NCBI GenBank assembly: GCA_016892645.1
Contig: JAFEMX010000012.1
Coordinates: 62,001-126,000, forward strand
Source of the DNA: Micrococcaceae bacterium RIT 802
GTDB taxonomy: Bacteria > Actinomycetota > Actinomycetes > Actinomycetales > Micrococcaceae
Length of the DNA: 64,000 nucleotides
Direction: 5' to 3'
How positions within the stretch are numbered: position 1 is the stretch's first letter; every line of letters begins with the position of its first letter. Of the stretch, positions 53,980-62,589 are shown one piece after another. The translations under genes and the position numbers were made by a program. The notes under the pieces were generated by a model that was not told where the DNA came from, ran no database searches, and saw only the letters and a list, made by a program, of their open reading frames with translations.

Positions 53980-55380
53980 TTAGCCGATCGAGGCGAACCC
54001 GAAGATGACCGCGGCGAGGGCGAAGCCGACCACGCCGATCAGGGTCTCCAGCACGGTCCACGTCTTCAGGGTCGTCTTCACGTCCATGTCGAAGAAGCGA
54101 CCCACCAGCCAGAAGCCCGAATCGTTCACGTGCGAGATGATCACCGAACCGGCGGCCACGGCCACGACCATCGTTGCCAGCTGGATGTCGTTCAGCCCGG
54201 CGGCGGCGACGGCCGGGGCCAGCAGGCCGGCAGCGGTGGTCAGCGCCACGGTGGCCGAGCCCTGCGCCACGCGCAGGATGCCGGAGATCAGGAAGCCGGC
54301 CAGGATCAGCGGGACGCCCAGGTCACCGAGGACGTTGGCCAGCGCGTCACCGATGCCCGAGGTGCGCAGGACGCCGCCGAACATGCCGCCGGCACCGGTG
54401 ATGAGGATGACCGAGCACACCGGGCCCAGTGCCTTTTCCATGACCTGCTCGATGGCCGTCTTGGCCATGCCGCGGCGCATGCCCAGCACGACGGCGGCGA
54501 CCAGCAGCGCGATCAGCAGGGCCACCGGGGTCTCGCCGAGGGCACGCAGGAGCTGGAACCAGGTGGCGTCGGCGGCGGATTCGGGCAGCACCTTGGCGCT
54601 GGCCAGCGTGTTCAGGCCGGTGTTCAGGAAGATCAGCACCAACGGCAGCAGCAGCACGGCGATGACGGTGCCGAAGGCCGGGGGGTTCGCCTCGTGTTCG
54701 GAGTCGGCCTCGCCCAGCAGGGACGGGATGGGCAGTTCCCATTTGCGGCCGGCCCACTTGCCGAAGAGGTAGCTGGTCAGGTACCAGGTCGGCAGGGCGA
54801 CCACGAGCCCGATGAGCAGCACGTAGCCGACGTTGGCGTCGAAGAACTGCGAGGCGGCGACGGGGCCGGGGTGCGGCGGCACGAAGACGTGCATGACCGA
54901 GAACGCGCCGGCGGCGGGCAGGCCGTACAACAGCACCCCGCCGCCGAGCCGCCGTCCGACGGCGAAGACGACCGGCAGCATGACGACCAGCCCGGCGTCG
55001 AAGAAGATCGGGAAGCCGAAGATCAACGAGGCGACGCCGAGGGCGAAGGGCGCCCGCTTCTCGCCGAAGACGCGGATCAGGTAGTCGGCCAGGACCTTGG
55101 CGCCGCCGGAGGTCTCCACGATGCGCCCGAGCATGGCGCCCAGGCCGACCAGCAGGGCCACGGAGGCCAGCGTGGACCCGAAGCCGTCGGTGAGGACCTT
55201 GACGACGCTCCCGGCGGGGATGCCGGTGGCGAAGGCCGTCAGCAGGCTGACGAGGATCAGTGCCACGAAGGCATGCATCCGTAGTTTGATGATGAGCAGC
55301 AGCAGGACGACGATGGCGACGGCGGCGATGCCGAGCAACGGTCCCGCACCCAGGGTCTGGGTCCAGTTCTCGATGGTCAT
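53980..55380 (-). CDS. gntT: Gluconate permease (GntP family)
   Basis: The 466-residue membrane protein has about 12-14 TM segments. It shows the family features PIFFDAGLVVMLPVVFAVGRRLGGGVLLYGLPAAGAFSVMHVFVPPHPGPVAAS and ITGAGGMFGGVLRTSGIGDAL, then HVNDSGFWLVGRFF. It imports gluconate by proton symport. It lies 35 bases after gntK in the same operon. Confidence 0.94.
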   Translation of the reverse strand: MTIENWTQTLGAGPLLGIAAVAIVVLLLLIIKLRMHAFVALILVSLLTAFATGIPAGSVVKVLTDGFGSTLASVALLVGLGAMLGRIVETSGGAKVLADYLIRVFGEKRAPFALGVASLIFGFPIFFDAGLVVMLPVVFAVGRRLGGGVLLYGLPAAGAFSVMHVFVPPHPGPVAASQFFDANVGYVLLIGLVVALPTWYLTSYLFGKWAGRKWELPIPSLLGEADSEHEANPPAFGTVIAVLLLPLVLIFLNTGLNTLASAKVLPESAADATWFQLLRALGETPVALLIALLVAAVVLGMRRGMAKTAIEQVMEKALGPVCSVILITGAGGMFGGVLRTSGIGDALANVLGDLGVPLILAGFLISGILRVAQGSATVALTTAAGLLAPAVAAAGLNDIQLATMVVAVAAGSVIISHVNDSGFWLVGRFFDMDVKTTLKTWTVLETLIGVVGFALAAVIFGFASIG

Positions 55381-55415
55381 GGGTTCTCCATTGGGGGTCG
55401 GAAGGGTCGTGCGGG

Positions 55416-55964
55416 TCAGGGGCGGATGCTGGCCGTGCGGGCCAGGTGGAGCCGGGCGATGGCCCGATCGGCCAGGTCCCCGGGGGTGGTGTCATTGGCC
55501 AGCGTGATGCCGTCCTCGTCGGGTTCGAGGGGTTCGAGCGTGGCGAGTTGGCTGGCCAGCAGGGTGTCCGGCATGAAGTGGTCGAGGCGTTGCCCGAGGC
55601 GTCGTGCCAGCAGTGCTGCGTCCGCATCGACATGCAGGAAGCGCACGACGCCGGTGGCTTCCCGGAGCACGTCGCGGTAGCTGCGCTTCAGGGCCGAGCA
55701 GGTGACGACGGTGCCGAAGCCGGTGCCGCCGTGGTCGTCCATCCACTCCCGGAGGGTGGCGAGCCAGGGCCAGCGGTCGGCGTCGTCCAAGGGCGTCCCG
55801 GCGGCCATCTTGGCGATGTTGGCCGCCGGGTGGAAGTCGTCGGCCTCGGCGGCGGGCCAGCCCAGCCGCTCGGCGAGCAGGGCGGCGACCGTGGTCTTCC
55901 CCGAACCGGAGACCCCCATGACCACGAGGTGCGTGGTGGGGGTCGGGGGTGCCTGGTGTGGCAT
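55416..55964 (-). CDS. gntK: Gluconokinase
   Basis: The 182-residue kinase has Walker A GVSGSGKTTVAALLAERLGW, substrate-binding EADDFHPAANIAKMAAGTPLDDADRWPWL and CSALKRSYRDVLR. It makes 6-phosphogluconate, the substrate of gnd at 21.5 kb. It forms an operon with gntT and is divergent from a GntR regulator. Confidence 0.95.
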   Translation of the reverse strand: MPHQAPPTPTTHLVVMGVSGSGKTTVAALLAERLGWPAAEADDFHPAANIAKMAAGTPLDDADRWPWLATLREWMDDHGGTGFGTVVTCSALKRSYRDVLREATGVVRFLHVDADAALLARRLGQRLDHFMPDTLLASQLATLEPLEPDEDGITLANDTTPGDLADRAIARLHLARTASIRP

Positions 55965-56054
55965 GTCATCTCCTGTGGCGGACGTCCTTGGCCTGCAGCC
56001 GTCGAAACGGCTGGATAAAAGATAACACCTTATAGACGGGTAAAGATAGTACTA

Positions 56055-56822
56055 ATGGTGACGAATATCGCGGGCCGGAACCATAGGATGTTCAGCATGC
56101 AGATGCCCGCCGGAGCGATGGTGCTCCAGGAACCGATTGTCGACACGCTCGGCCGCGAGATCATCGACGGCGTGCTGCGGGCGGGGGACCGGTTGACGCT
56201 GGAATCCCTGCAGGAGCGCTTCGGCGTCTCGCGCACCGTGATGCGCGACGGGATGCGCGTGCTGGAATCGCTGCGCCTGGTCTATGCCAAGCGCCGGGTG
56301 GGCCTCGTGGTCCAGGAACCCCGCTTCTGGAACGCCTACGACCGCCGCGTGATCCGCTGGAGGCTGTCCGGGCCGGGGCGAGAACGCCAGTTCACCGAAC
56401 TGACCGAACTGCGCGTGGCCGTCGAGCCGCTGGCCGCCGCAGGCGCTGCCCGCCGGGCGCCGGAGGAAGCGCGCACCGAGATCGTGCGCCTGGCCGCCGA
56501 GCTGCGCCGCCTCGGCGAGGAGGGGGACCTGGAGGGCTTCCTCGCCGTCGACATCGCCTTCCACGCGCTGCTGCTGTCGGCCAGCGGGAACTCGATGTTC
56601 GCCGAACTCGAAGGAGTGGTGGCCGAGGTGCTGACCGGACGCACCGAGCAGGGCATGATGCCCTTCCATCCGCGGGCGAAGGCGTTGGACGAGCACGACG
56701 CCGTGGCCGCAGCGGTGGCCGCCGCCGACGGCCCCGGCGCCGAGGCGCACATGCAGGTCCTGGTCGACGAGGTGCGCGCCGCCCTCGAGGCGACGCTCAC
56801 CGACGGGCAGCTGCCCGACTGA
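56055..56822 (+). CDS. gntR: GntR/FadR-type regulator of gluconate genes
   Basis: The 255-residue protein has an N-terminal winged helix (IVDTLGREIIDGVLRAGDRLTLESLQERFGVSRTVMRDGMRVLESLRLV) and an FCD effector domain (ELTELRVAVEPLAAAGAARRA, DIAFHALLLSASGNSMFAEL, EHDAVAAAV) with the metal-binding His residues. It is divergent from gntK across about 90 A+T-rich bases, so it probably represses gntKT and responds to gluconate or a derivative. The exact start among several ATG codons is uncertain. Confidence 0.9.
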   Translation: MVTNIAGRNHRMFSMQMPAGAMVLQEPIVDTLGREIIDGVLRAGDRLTLESLQERFGVSRTVMRDGMRVLESLRLVYAKRRVGLVVQEPRFWNAYDRRVIRWRLSGPGRERQFTELTELRVAVEPLAAAGAARRAPEEARTEIVRLAAELRRLGEEGDLEGFLAVDIAFHALLLSASGNSMFAELEGVVAEVLTGRTEQGMMPFHPRAKALDEHDAVAAAVAAADGPGAEAHMQVLVDEVRAALEATLTDGQLPD

Positions 56823-56884
56823 CGCGGCTGCCGGTGGGCCGGCGCCCGCCGGGCAGCCCCCCGGAGCCGGGCACCGCCGTCGTG

Positions 56885-57043
56885 CTATTGGAACAACTGC
56901 CCCACGCGCGAGAGCGTGGTGACGATCCCGTAGACGAGCGGGATGCCCACCAGCAGCCAGCCGAAGACCAGCCGGCCCGGGGCGACATCGACCGGGACGT
57001 TTGCGGGGGAGGCTGCGGGGGTGGGGTTCGCTGGGGTGTTCAT
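56885..57043 (-). CDS. Small subunit of MFS transporter (52 aa)
   Basis: The frame begins MNTPANPTPAASPANVPVDV and has one TM helix (RLVFGWLLVGIPLVYGIVTTL). Its ATG overlaps the stop of the upstream MFS gene as ATGA, so the two are co-translated. Short partners of this kind are known next to oxalate:formate-antiporter-like MFS genes in Actinobacteria. It is probably an accessory membrane subunit. Confidence 0.85.
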   Translation of the reverse strand: MNTPANPTPAASPANVPVDVAPGRLVFGWLLVGIPLVYGIVTTLSRVGQLFQ

Positions 57044-58431
57044 CAGGCCTCCTCGGCGCTGGTCGTGGCGGTCTCGCGTTCGGGTTCATGGAACCTGGGG
57101 TCCACGGGGCGGATGAGCAGGGCGGCGACGAAGCCGACGATGAGCAGCACCACCATGGTCAGCAGCACCGGCAGGTAGTTGTGCGCGTTCATCGTGCCGG
57201 GCTTGCCCTGGGCGTCCAGCAGCCCGTTGACGATCAGCGGTCCGGCGATCCCGGCGGCCGACCAGGCGGTGAGCAGCCGGCCGTGGATGGCGCCGACCTG
57301 GAAGGTGCCGAAGAGGTCCTTCAGGTAGGCCGGGGCGGTGGAGAACCCGCCACCGTAGAAGCTGATGATCACGAACGCCAGCAGGATGAACAGCAGCGTG
57401 CTGGAACCGCCGAAGAAGGCGAGGATGACGTAGAGCACCGCGCCGACGCCGAGGTAGACCATGTAGATGTTCTTGCGTCCGATCACGTCCGAAGTGCTCG
57501 ACCAGACGAACCGCCCGGCCATGTTGCCGATCGAGAGCAGGCCCACGAAGCCGCCGGCGACGCCGGCTGAAACGGCGGAGACCCCGTGTTCGGCCCGGAA
57601 GAAGTCCTGGATCATCGGGGAGGCCTGCTCCAGGATGCCGATCCCGGCGGTGACGTTGAGGAACAACGCGGTCCACAGCAGCCAGAACTGCTTCGTCTTG
57701 ATGGCGTTGGCGGCGGAGACGTGGTTTGTCGTGACCAGGTCCGAATGCTTGACCCGGGCCGGATCCCAGCCGTTGGGACGCCAGCCGTCCGCCGGGACGC
57801 GGATGCTGAACACCCCGTACATCATGACGATGAAGTAGACGATGCCCAGGGTCACGAACAACCGGCCGACCGCGTCGCCGCTGGCCACCCAGCCCTCGCT
57901 GCCGGAGGCCGGGTCGAACGCCTTGAGCAGCTGCGTGGAGAGCGGGGAGGCGATCAGCGCGCCGCCGCCGAAGCCCATGATCGCCATGCCGGTGGCCATG
58001 CCCGGGCGGTCGGGGAACCACTTGATCAGCGTGGAGACCGGCGAGATGTAGCCGATGCCCAGGCCGATGCCGCCGAGGAAGCCGTAGCCGAGGTAGACCA
58101 GCCAGAGCTGCCCGGTGAAGATGCCCAGCGCCCCGACCAGGAACCCGACGGCCCAGAACACTGCGGCGACGAACATCGACATGCGCGGCCCGGAGCGTTC
58201 CACCCAGGTGCCCATGATGGCCGCCGAGAGGCCCAGCATGACGATCGCGATCGAGAAGATCACCCCGATGGCCGTCTGCGAGACCTCGAAGTGGCCGATC
58301 AGTGCCGTCTTGTAGACGCTGGTGGCGTACGCCTGGCCGATGCACAGGTGGACGGCCAGTGCCGCCGGGGGGATGAGCCACCGGTTGAACCCCGGTGGGG
58401 CGATGGATCGCGATCTGTCGAGTAACCCCAT
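57043..58431 (-). CDS. OFA-family MFS transporter
   Basis: The 462-residue carrier has 12 TM segments and resembles the oxalate:formate antiporter group: RWLIPPAALAVHLCIGQAYATSVYKTAL at the N-terminus, GGIGLGIGYISPVSTLIKWFPDRPGMATG and SFYGGGFSTAPAYLKDLFG. ATG 58431 follows GGAGG by 9 bases. The substrate is unknown; no oxalate or formate enzyme is nearby. Confidence 0.9.
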   Translation of the reverse strand: MGLLDRSRSIAPPGFNRWLIPPAALAVHLCIGQAYATSVYKTALIGHFEVSQTAIGVIFSIAIVMLGLSAAIMGTWVERSGPRMSMFVAAVFWAVGFLVGALGIFTGQLWLVYLGYGFLGGIGLGIGYISPVSTLIKWFPDRPGMATGMAIMGFGGGALIASPLSTQLLKAFDPASGSEGWVASGDAVGRLFVTLGIVYFIVMMYGVFSIRVPADGWRPNGWDPARVKHSDLVTTNHVSAANAIKTKQFWLLWTALFLNVTAGIGILEQASPMIQDFFRAEHGVSAVSAGVAGGFVGLLSIGNMAGRFVWSSTSDVIGRKNIYMVYLGVGAVLYVILAFFGGSSTLLFILLAFVIISFYGGGFSTAPAYLKDLFGTFQVGAIHGRLLTAWSAAGIAGPLIVNGLLDAQGKPGTMNAHNYLPVLLTMVVLLIVGFVAALLIRPVDPRFHEPERETATTSAEEA

Positions 58432-58522
58432 GGAACATGCCTCCAAATTGGACTGGCCGGCGAGCGGCGGGTGCGAGTGGTGGTCCAACGCCGCGGAACG
58501 GCGCAATGGTTGCCTCTGGACA

Positions 58523-58535
58523 TTGTGCTGCACAA
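58523..58535. promoter_or_regulatory. Palindrome in divergent promoter region
   Basis: TTGTGC-T-GCACAA is a perfect 6-bp dyad about 92 bases before the MFS start and 68 bases before the ATP-grasp start. It could be an operator for either unit. No regulator is encoded next to it. Confidence 0.4.
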
Positions 58536-58602
58536 CACACTTCTTGCATAGTGGGTCCGCGCCGGTTCGGCGGGCAGGTCCGGCCCCGCTAGATTGGTGG
58601 TC

Positions 58603-59868
58603 ATGCGCATCCCGGATTCACAGCCGTTCGTCCCGGTCATCCTCGGGGGGGACATCGGCACGTACTCGCTGGCCCGCGAGTTCCACGAGGCCTACGGGGC
58701 CGTCAGCGTCGCGGTGCCCGCCGGCAGCAACGGGGTGCTGGAGCATTCGGTCGCCCTCGACGTCCGCCCGGCCGGCACCATGACCGACGCGCAGGCCGTC
58801 GTCGCGCACCTGCTGGCCGTGGCCCGCGACCTCACCGCCGACGGGGCCAGCCCGCGCCCGCTGCTGCTCTGCGGTTCGCTGGACCTGCAGGTCGGCATCA
58901 TCACCGCCCACCGCGACGAGCTCACGCCCTGGTACACCATCCCGTACCCGGACACGGCGGTCATCGAACGCGCCGCCCTGAAGCAGAACTTCTACGCGCT
59001 GTGCGCCGAACTCGGCATCCCGCACCCGCTGACCGTCGCCTACGACCCGGTCGCCCCGCGCCCGCTGCCGGCCGACCTGCCCTTCCCGCTCATCGGCAAG
59101 CCCGCCGACAGCAGCGCCTGGGTGCACGCCAAATTCGCCGGCAAGCAGAAGGTCCACACCATCGCCACCGCCGACGAGCTCGACGACCTGCTCGCCCGCA
59201 TCCGCGCCTCCGGCTACGCCAGCCCGTTCATCCTGCAGGAGCTCATCCCCGGCGGGGACACCAACATGCGCCTGTGCACCTTCTACTCCGACCGGGACGC
59301 CCGCGTGCGCTTCGCCGCCTACGGCGAGGTCGTCGTGGAGGAGCACGCCCCGCTGGTGCTGGGCAACTCGGCGGGCATCGTCACCGGCGTGAACGCCGAA
59401 TTCATCGACCAGGGCCGGCGCATCCTCGAACACCTGGGCTGGACCGGCTTCTCCATGTTCGACGCCAAGCTGGACCCCCGCGACGGGCTCGTGAAGTTCT
59501 TCGAGCTCAATCCCCGGCTGGGCCGCAACCACTACTACGTCACCGCCGCCGGGCACAACGCCGCACGGTTCTACGTGCGCGAATACCTCGGTACCCGGTA
59601 CGACGACGGGGCGCTGCCGGCTGCCGAGCCCGACGCACCTCCCGTGGTGGCCTCCGGGCACATCCTGTACACGGTGCTGCCGCTGGCGTTGCTGCGCCGG
59701 CACCTGCGCGGACCCGTCGGGGACAAGGCCCGGGCGTTGATGCGCGCACGCCGGGTGGCCAACCCGTTGCTCTACCGTGCCGAACGAGACCCCCGTAGGC
59801 TCTGGTACATCGCCCTGACCTCGTTGAACCAATTCCGCAAGTTCCGCCAGCATCCCCCGCGACTCTGA
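58603..59868 (+). CDS. ATP-grasp carboxylate-amine ligase, D-aspartate-ligase-like
   Basis: The 421-residue protein begins FVPVILGGDIGTYSLAREFHEAYG, which closely resembles the start of enterococcal D-aspartate ligase. It has an ATP-grasp core: FPLIGKPADSSAW, FILQELIPGGDTNMRL, FSMFDAKLDP and FFELNPRLGRNHYY with metal-binding Glu and Asn. Such enzymes add D-Asp to the lysine of the peptidoglycan stem. That role is an inference; related enzymes make other amide bonds. It is divergent from the OFA transporter. Confidence 0.78.
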   Translation: MRIPDSQPFVPVILGGDIGTYSLAREFHEAYGAVSVAVPAGSNGVLEHSVALDVRPAGTMTDAQAVVAHLLAVARDLTADGASPRPLLLCGSLDLQVGIITAHRDELTPWYTIPYPDTAVIERAALKQNFYALCAELGIPHPLTVAYDPVAPRPLPADLPFPLIGKPADSSAWVHAKFAGKQKVHTIATADELDDLLARIRASGYASPFILQELIPGGDTNMRLCTFYSDRDARVRFAAYGEVVVEEHAPLVLGNSAGIVTGVNAEFIDQGRRILEHLGWTGFSMFDAKLDPRDGLVKFFELNPRLGRNHYYVTAAGHNAARFYVREYLGTRYDDGALPAAEPDAPPVVASGHILYTVLPLALLRRHLRGPVGDKARALMRARRVANPLLYRAERDPRRLWYIALTSLNQFRKFRQHPPRL

Positions 59869-59925
59869 CATGCTGGAGGAACTGGCGGTGAGCGCCGGTC
59901 GATGATGACCCGGAAGGAAGCACAC

Positions 59926-60735
59926 ATGGATTTCGCCCACTACGACACGTTGCTCGTCGAGCAGGACGGCGCCGCACTCGTGGTGACGGTCAACCGCCCG
60001 GAGGCCATGAACGCCCTGGCGTCGGCCGTCGTGAAGGACCTGCTGGACCTCACCGGCCAGCTGGCCGGCCTGGGCATCGACGCGAACTGGCCGATCCGCG
60101 GCATCGTGCTCACCGGCGCCGGGGCCAAGGCGTTCGTCGCCGGCGCCGACATCCGCGAGATGAACTCCATGGGCCCGGATGCGGCCGAGGCCTACGCCCG
60201 CCAGATGCACACCGTCACCACCCGGCTCGAGGCACTGCCCGTGCCCGTGATCGCCGCCGTCAACGGGTTCGCGCTCGGCGGCGGCTGCGAACTCGCCCTG
60301 GCCTGCGACTTCATCTACGCCAGCGCCCGCGCCAGCTTCGGCCAGCCCGAGGTCAACCTGGGCCTGGTGCCCGGTTTCGGCGGGTCGGTGCGCCTGCAAC
60401 AGCGGGTCGGCCTCGGGCAGGCCCGCGAGCTGATCTACACCGGGCGGCGGATCGACGCGGCGGAGGCGCTGCGCATCGGGTTGGCCAACGCCCTCTTCGA
60501 CGACACCGACGCCCTGCTGGCCGCGGCGAAGGCGACCGTCGAGGAGATCGCCGCCAAGGCCCCAACCTCGGTCGACAACACCAAGCGGGCCCTGAACCGG
60601 ATCAACGGGCTCCCGGTCGCCGCGGGGCTCGAGGCGGAGGTCGAGAGCTTCCGCGAGGCCTTCGCCACCGAGGACTCCGTCGTGGGGCGCACCGCGTTCC
60701 TGGCCAAGGAGACCCCCGCGTTCCCGGGGCGCTGA
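59926..60735 (+). CDS. Enoyl-CoA hydratase/isomerase
   Basis: The 269-residue crotonase-fold protein has VTVNRPEAMNALASAVV, the oxyanion-hole GAKAFVAGADIREM and VIAAVNGFALGGGCELALACDF. The catalytic Glu lies in ASFGQPEVNLGLVPGFGGSVRL. It hydrates enoyl-CoA in fatty-acid oxidation or a related step. ATG 59926 has GGAAGGAAG upstream. Confidence 0.93.
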   Translation: MDFAHYDTLLVEQDGAALVVTVNRPEAMNALASAVVKDLLDLTGQLAGLGIDANWPIRGIVLTGAGAKAFVAGADIREMNSMGPDAAEAYARQMHTVTTRLEALPVPVIAAVNGFALGGGCELALACDFIYASARASFGQPEVNLGLVPGFGGSVRLQQRVGLGQARELIYTGRRIDAAEALRIGLANALFDDTDALLAAAKATVEEIAAKAPTSVDNTKRALNRINGLPVAAGLEAEVESFREAFATEDSVVGRTAFLAKETPAFPGR

Positions 60736-60739
60736 GACC

Positions 60740-61567
60740 ATGACCGAGAATGACGACGCCGCCCGGCCCGCCCGCGCACCCGATGCGGTCCACCACTACG
60801 GACCGAACCCCAGCCAGTACGCCGAACTGTACGTGCCCACCGAACGCCGGCTGCCCGGGGTCATCGTGATCATCCACGGCGGCTTCTGGCGCGACACCTA
60901 CGACGCCTCCCTGGGACGCCCGCTGGCCGACGACCTGGTCCGCCGCGGCTGGGTCGTGTGGAACCTGGAGTACCGGCGGACGACCGACGCGGAAGAGCCG
61001 GGACCCGATGCCGGGGGGTGGCCGCAGACCTTCGAGGACGTCTCCGCGGGCATCGACGCCCTTGGCCCGGCCCTGGCCGGGGCCGGGCTGGAACCGGGCA
61101 ACGTCGTCGTGCTGGGTCATTCGGCGGGGGGCCACCTGGGCACCTGGGCCGCCGGACGGCACAAGCTCCCCGCCGGGGCACCGGGGGCCGGACCGGCGGT
61201 GAAGGTCGCCGGCGTCGTCAGCCAGGCCGGCGTGCTGGAACTGTGGATGGCCAACTGGCTCAAGCTCAGCCACTCGGCGGCCCTGAAGCTCATGGGGGCC
61301 ACGAACGAGGAGGACCCCCGGCGCTGGCAGCTGGCCGACCCGGTGCGGATGCTGCCCATCGGGGTGCCGGTCATCGCCCTGCACGGCAAATCCGATGCCG
61401 ACGTGCCCTCTGCCCTCTCCCGCGCCTACACGGATGCGGCCCGCGCCCAGGGCGATCCCGCACGGATGGTGTGGACCACCGGGGACCACCATGCGCTGAT
61501 CACCCCCGGCACCACGGCATGGGATGCTTGCCTGGTGGCCCTGGCCGAGCTCGCGGTTCCGGCCTAG
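60740..61567 (+). CDS. Alpha/beta hydrolase, esterase or kynurenine-formamidase-like
   Basis: The 275-residue hydrolase has the oxyanion motif VIVIIHGGFWRDTY, the nucleophile Ser in VVLGHSAGGHLGTWAA, the acid in LHGKSDADVP and the His in TTGDHHALI. The HGGFW motif is shared by kynurenine formamidases and small esterases. It follows the crotonase gene by four bases, so they are one operon. Confidence 0.88.
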   Translation: MTENDDAARPARAPDAVHHYGPNPSQYAELYVPTERRLPGVIVIIHGGFWRDTYDASLGRPLADDLVRRGWVVWNLEYRRTTDAEEPGPDAGGWPQTFEDVSAGIDALGPALAGAGLEPGNVVVLGHSAGGHLGTWAAGRHKLPAGAPGAGPAVKVAGVVSQAGVLELWMANWLKLSHSAALKLMGATNEEDPRRWQLADPVRMLPIGVPVIALHGKSDADVPSALSRAYTDAARAQGDPARMVWTTGDHHALITPGTTAWDACLVALAELAVPA

Positions 61568-61646
61568 CAGGACCCGAACCCGGTCGGGCTGGACACCGGG
61601 ACGAAGCGGACGGGGCGTCCGGAACGACCACAGGTAAGGTTGAGTA

Positions 61647-62561
61647 GTGCTGACTGTTATGGGCGAAGCCCTCGTTGACGTGCTGTCCGGCGGCATTGCC
61701 GCGCCCCAGGCCTACGTCGGGGGCAGCCCGATGAACGTCGCCGTGGGACTGGCCCGCCTGGGGCACCCGGTGTCCTTCGTGGGCCGCTATGGCGACGACG
61801 AATACGGCCGCATGATCCACGAGCACCTGCGTTCCAACGACGTCCTGGAGGTCCTCGCCCCCGACGCCCTGCCCACCTCCACCGCCCACGGCACGCTCGA
61901 CCCCGTCGGCGCCGCCAGCTACGAGTTCGACATGGTCTGGGACCTCTCCGCGTTCGACCCCGCGGACGCCGCGGCGCTGGCCGACTCCCAGCTGGTCCAC
62001 ACCGGGTCCATCGCCACCGTGCTCGAACCCGGTGCGGCCACCGTCCTGGCCGCCATCGAGCGCGCCCGCCCGCACGCGACGATCTCCTACGACCCGAACG
62101 TGCGCCCCAGCTTCGTCTCCCACCATGCGGAGGCCGTCGAGAAATTCGAGCGGTTCGTGGCGCTGAGCGACGTCGTCCGGGCCAGTGATTCGGACCTGCA
62201 GTGGCTCTACCCCGGGCGCAGCGTCGAGGACACCGTGCACGCCTGGCTCGCCCTGGGCCCGGCCATGGTCGTGGCCACCTACGGTTCCGGGGGCTCCCGC
62301 GGGGTCGTGGCCGCCGGCGTGGCCGAAGCGAAGGCGCCAGTGGTGGACGTCGCGGACACCGTGGGCGCCGGTGACTCGTACATGTCGGCCCTGCTCTCCG
62401 CCCTCGTGGACCGCGAACTCGTCGGCTCCGCCCGCCGCGAGGCCCTGCACGCCCTGACACCGGGACAGCTCGGCGAGATCCTCGAGTATGCGACCCGTGC
62501 GGCTGCCGTCACCGTGTCGCGGCCGGGCGCCAACCCGCCGCGGCGCGACGAGATCTCCTGA
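61647..62561 (+). CDS. PfkB-family carbohydrate kinase
   Basis: The 304-residue kinase has MGEALVDVLSGG, AYVGGSPMNVAVGLARLGHPVSFVGRYGDDEYGRMI and the catalytic signature VVDVADTVGAGDSYMSALLSAL with Asp as base. The sequence is closest in style to fructokinases. GTG 61647 starts the frame. Together with the next gene it looks like a small sugar-phosphate unit. Confidence 0.9.
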   Translation: MLTVMGEALVDVLSGGIAAPQAYVGGSPMNVAVGLARLGHPVSFVGRYGDDEYGRMIHEHLRSNDVLEVLAPDALPTSTAHGTLDPVGAASYEFDMVWDLSAFDPADAAALADSQLVHTGSIATVLEPGAATVLAAIERARPHATISYDPNVRPSFVSHHAEAVEKFERFVALSDVVRASDSDLQWLYPGRSVEDTVHAWLALGPAMVVATYGSGGSRGVVAAGVAEAKAPVVDVADTVGAGDSYMSALLSALVDRELVGSARREALHALTPGQLGEILEYATRAAAVTVSRPGANPPRRDEIS

Positions 62562-62589
62562 CCGGTTCCCCGACGGACCATTCCCCGCC

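Noticed and set aside
58618-60741. 707-codon minus-strand open frame
   Set aside because: Shadow across two clear genes (ATP-grasp ligase and enoyl-CoA hydratase); Gly/Val/Asp-rich composition typical of antisense high-GC frames.
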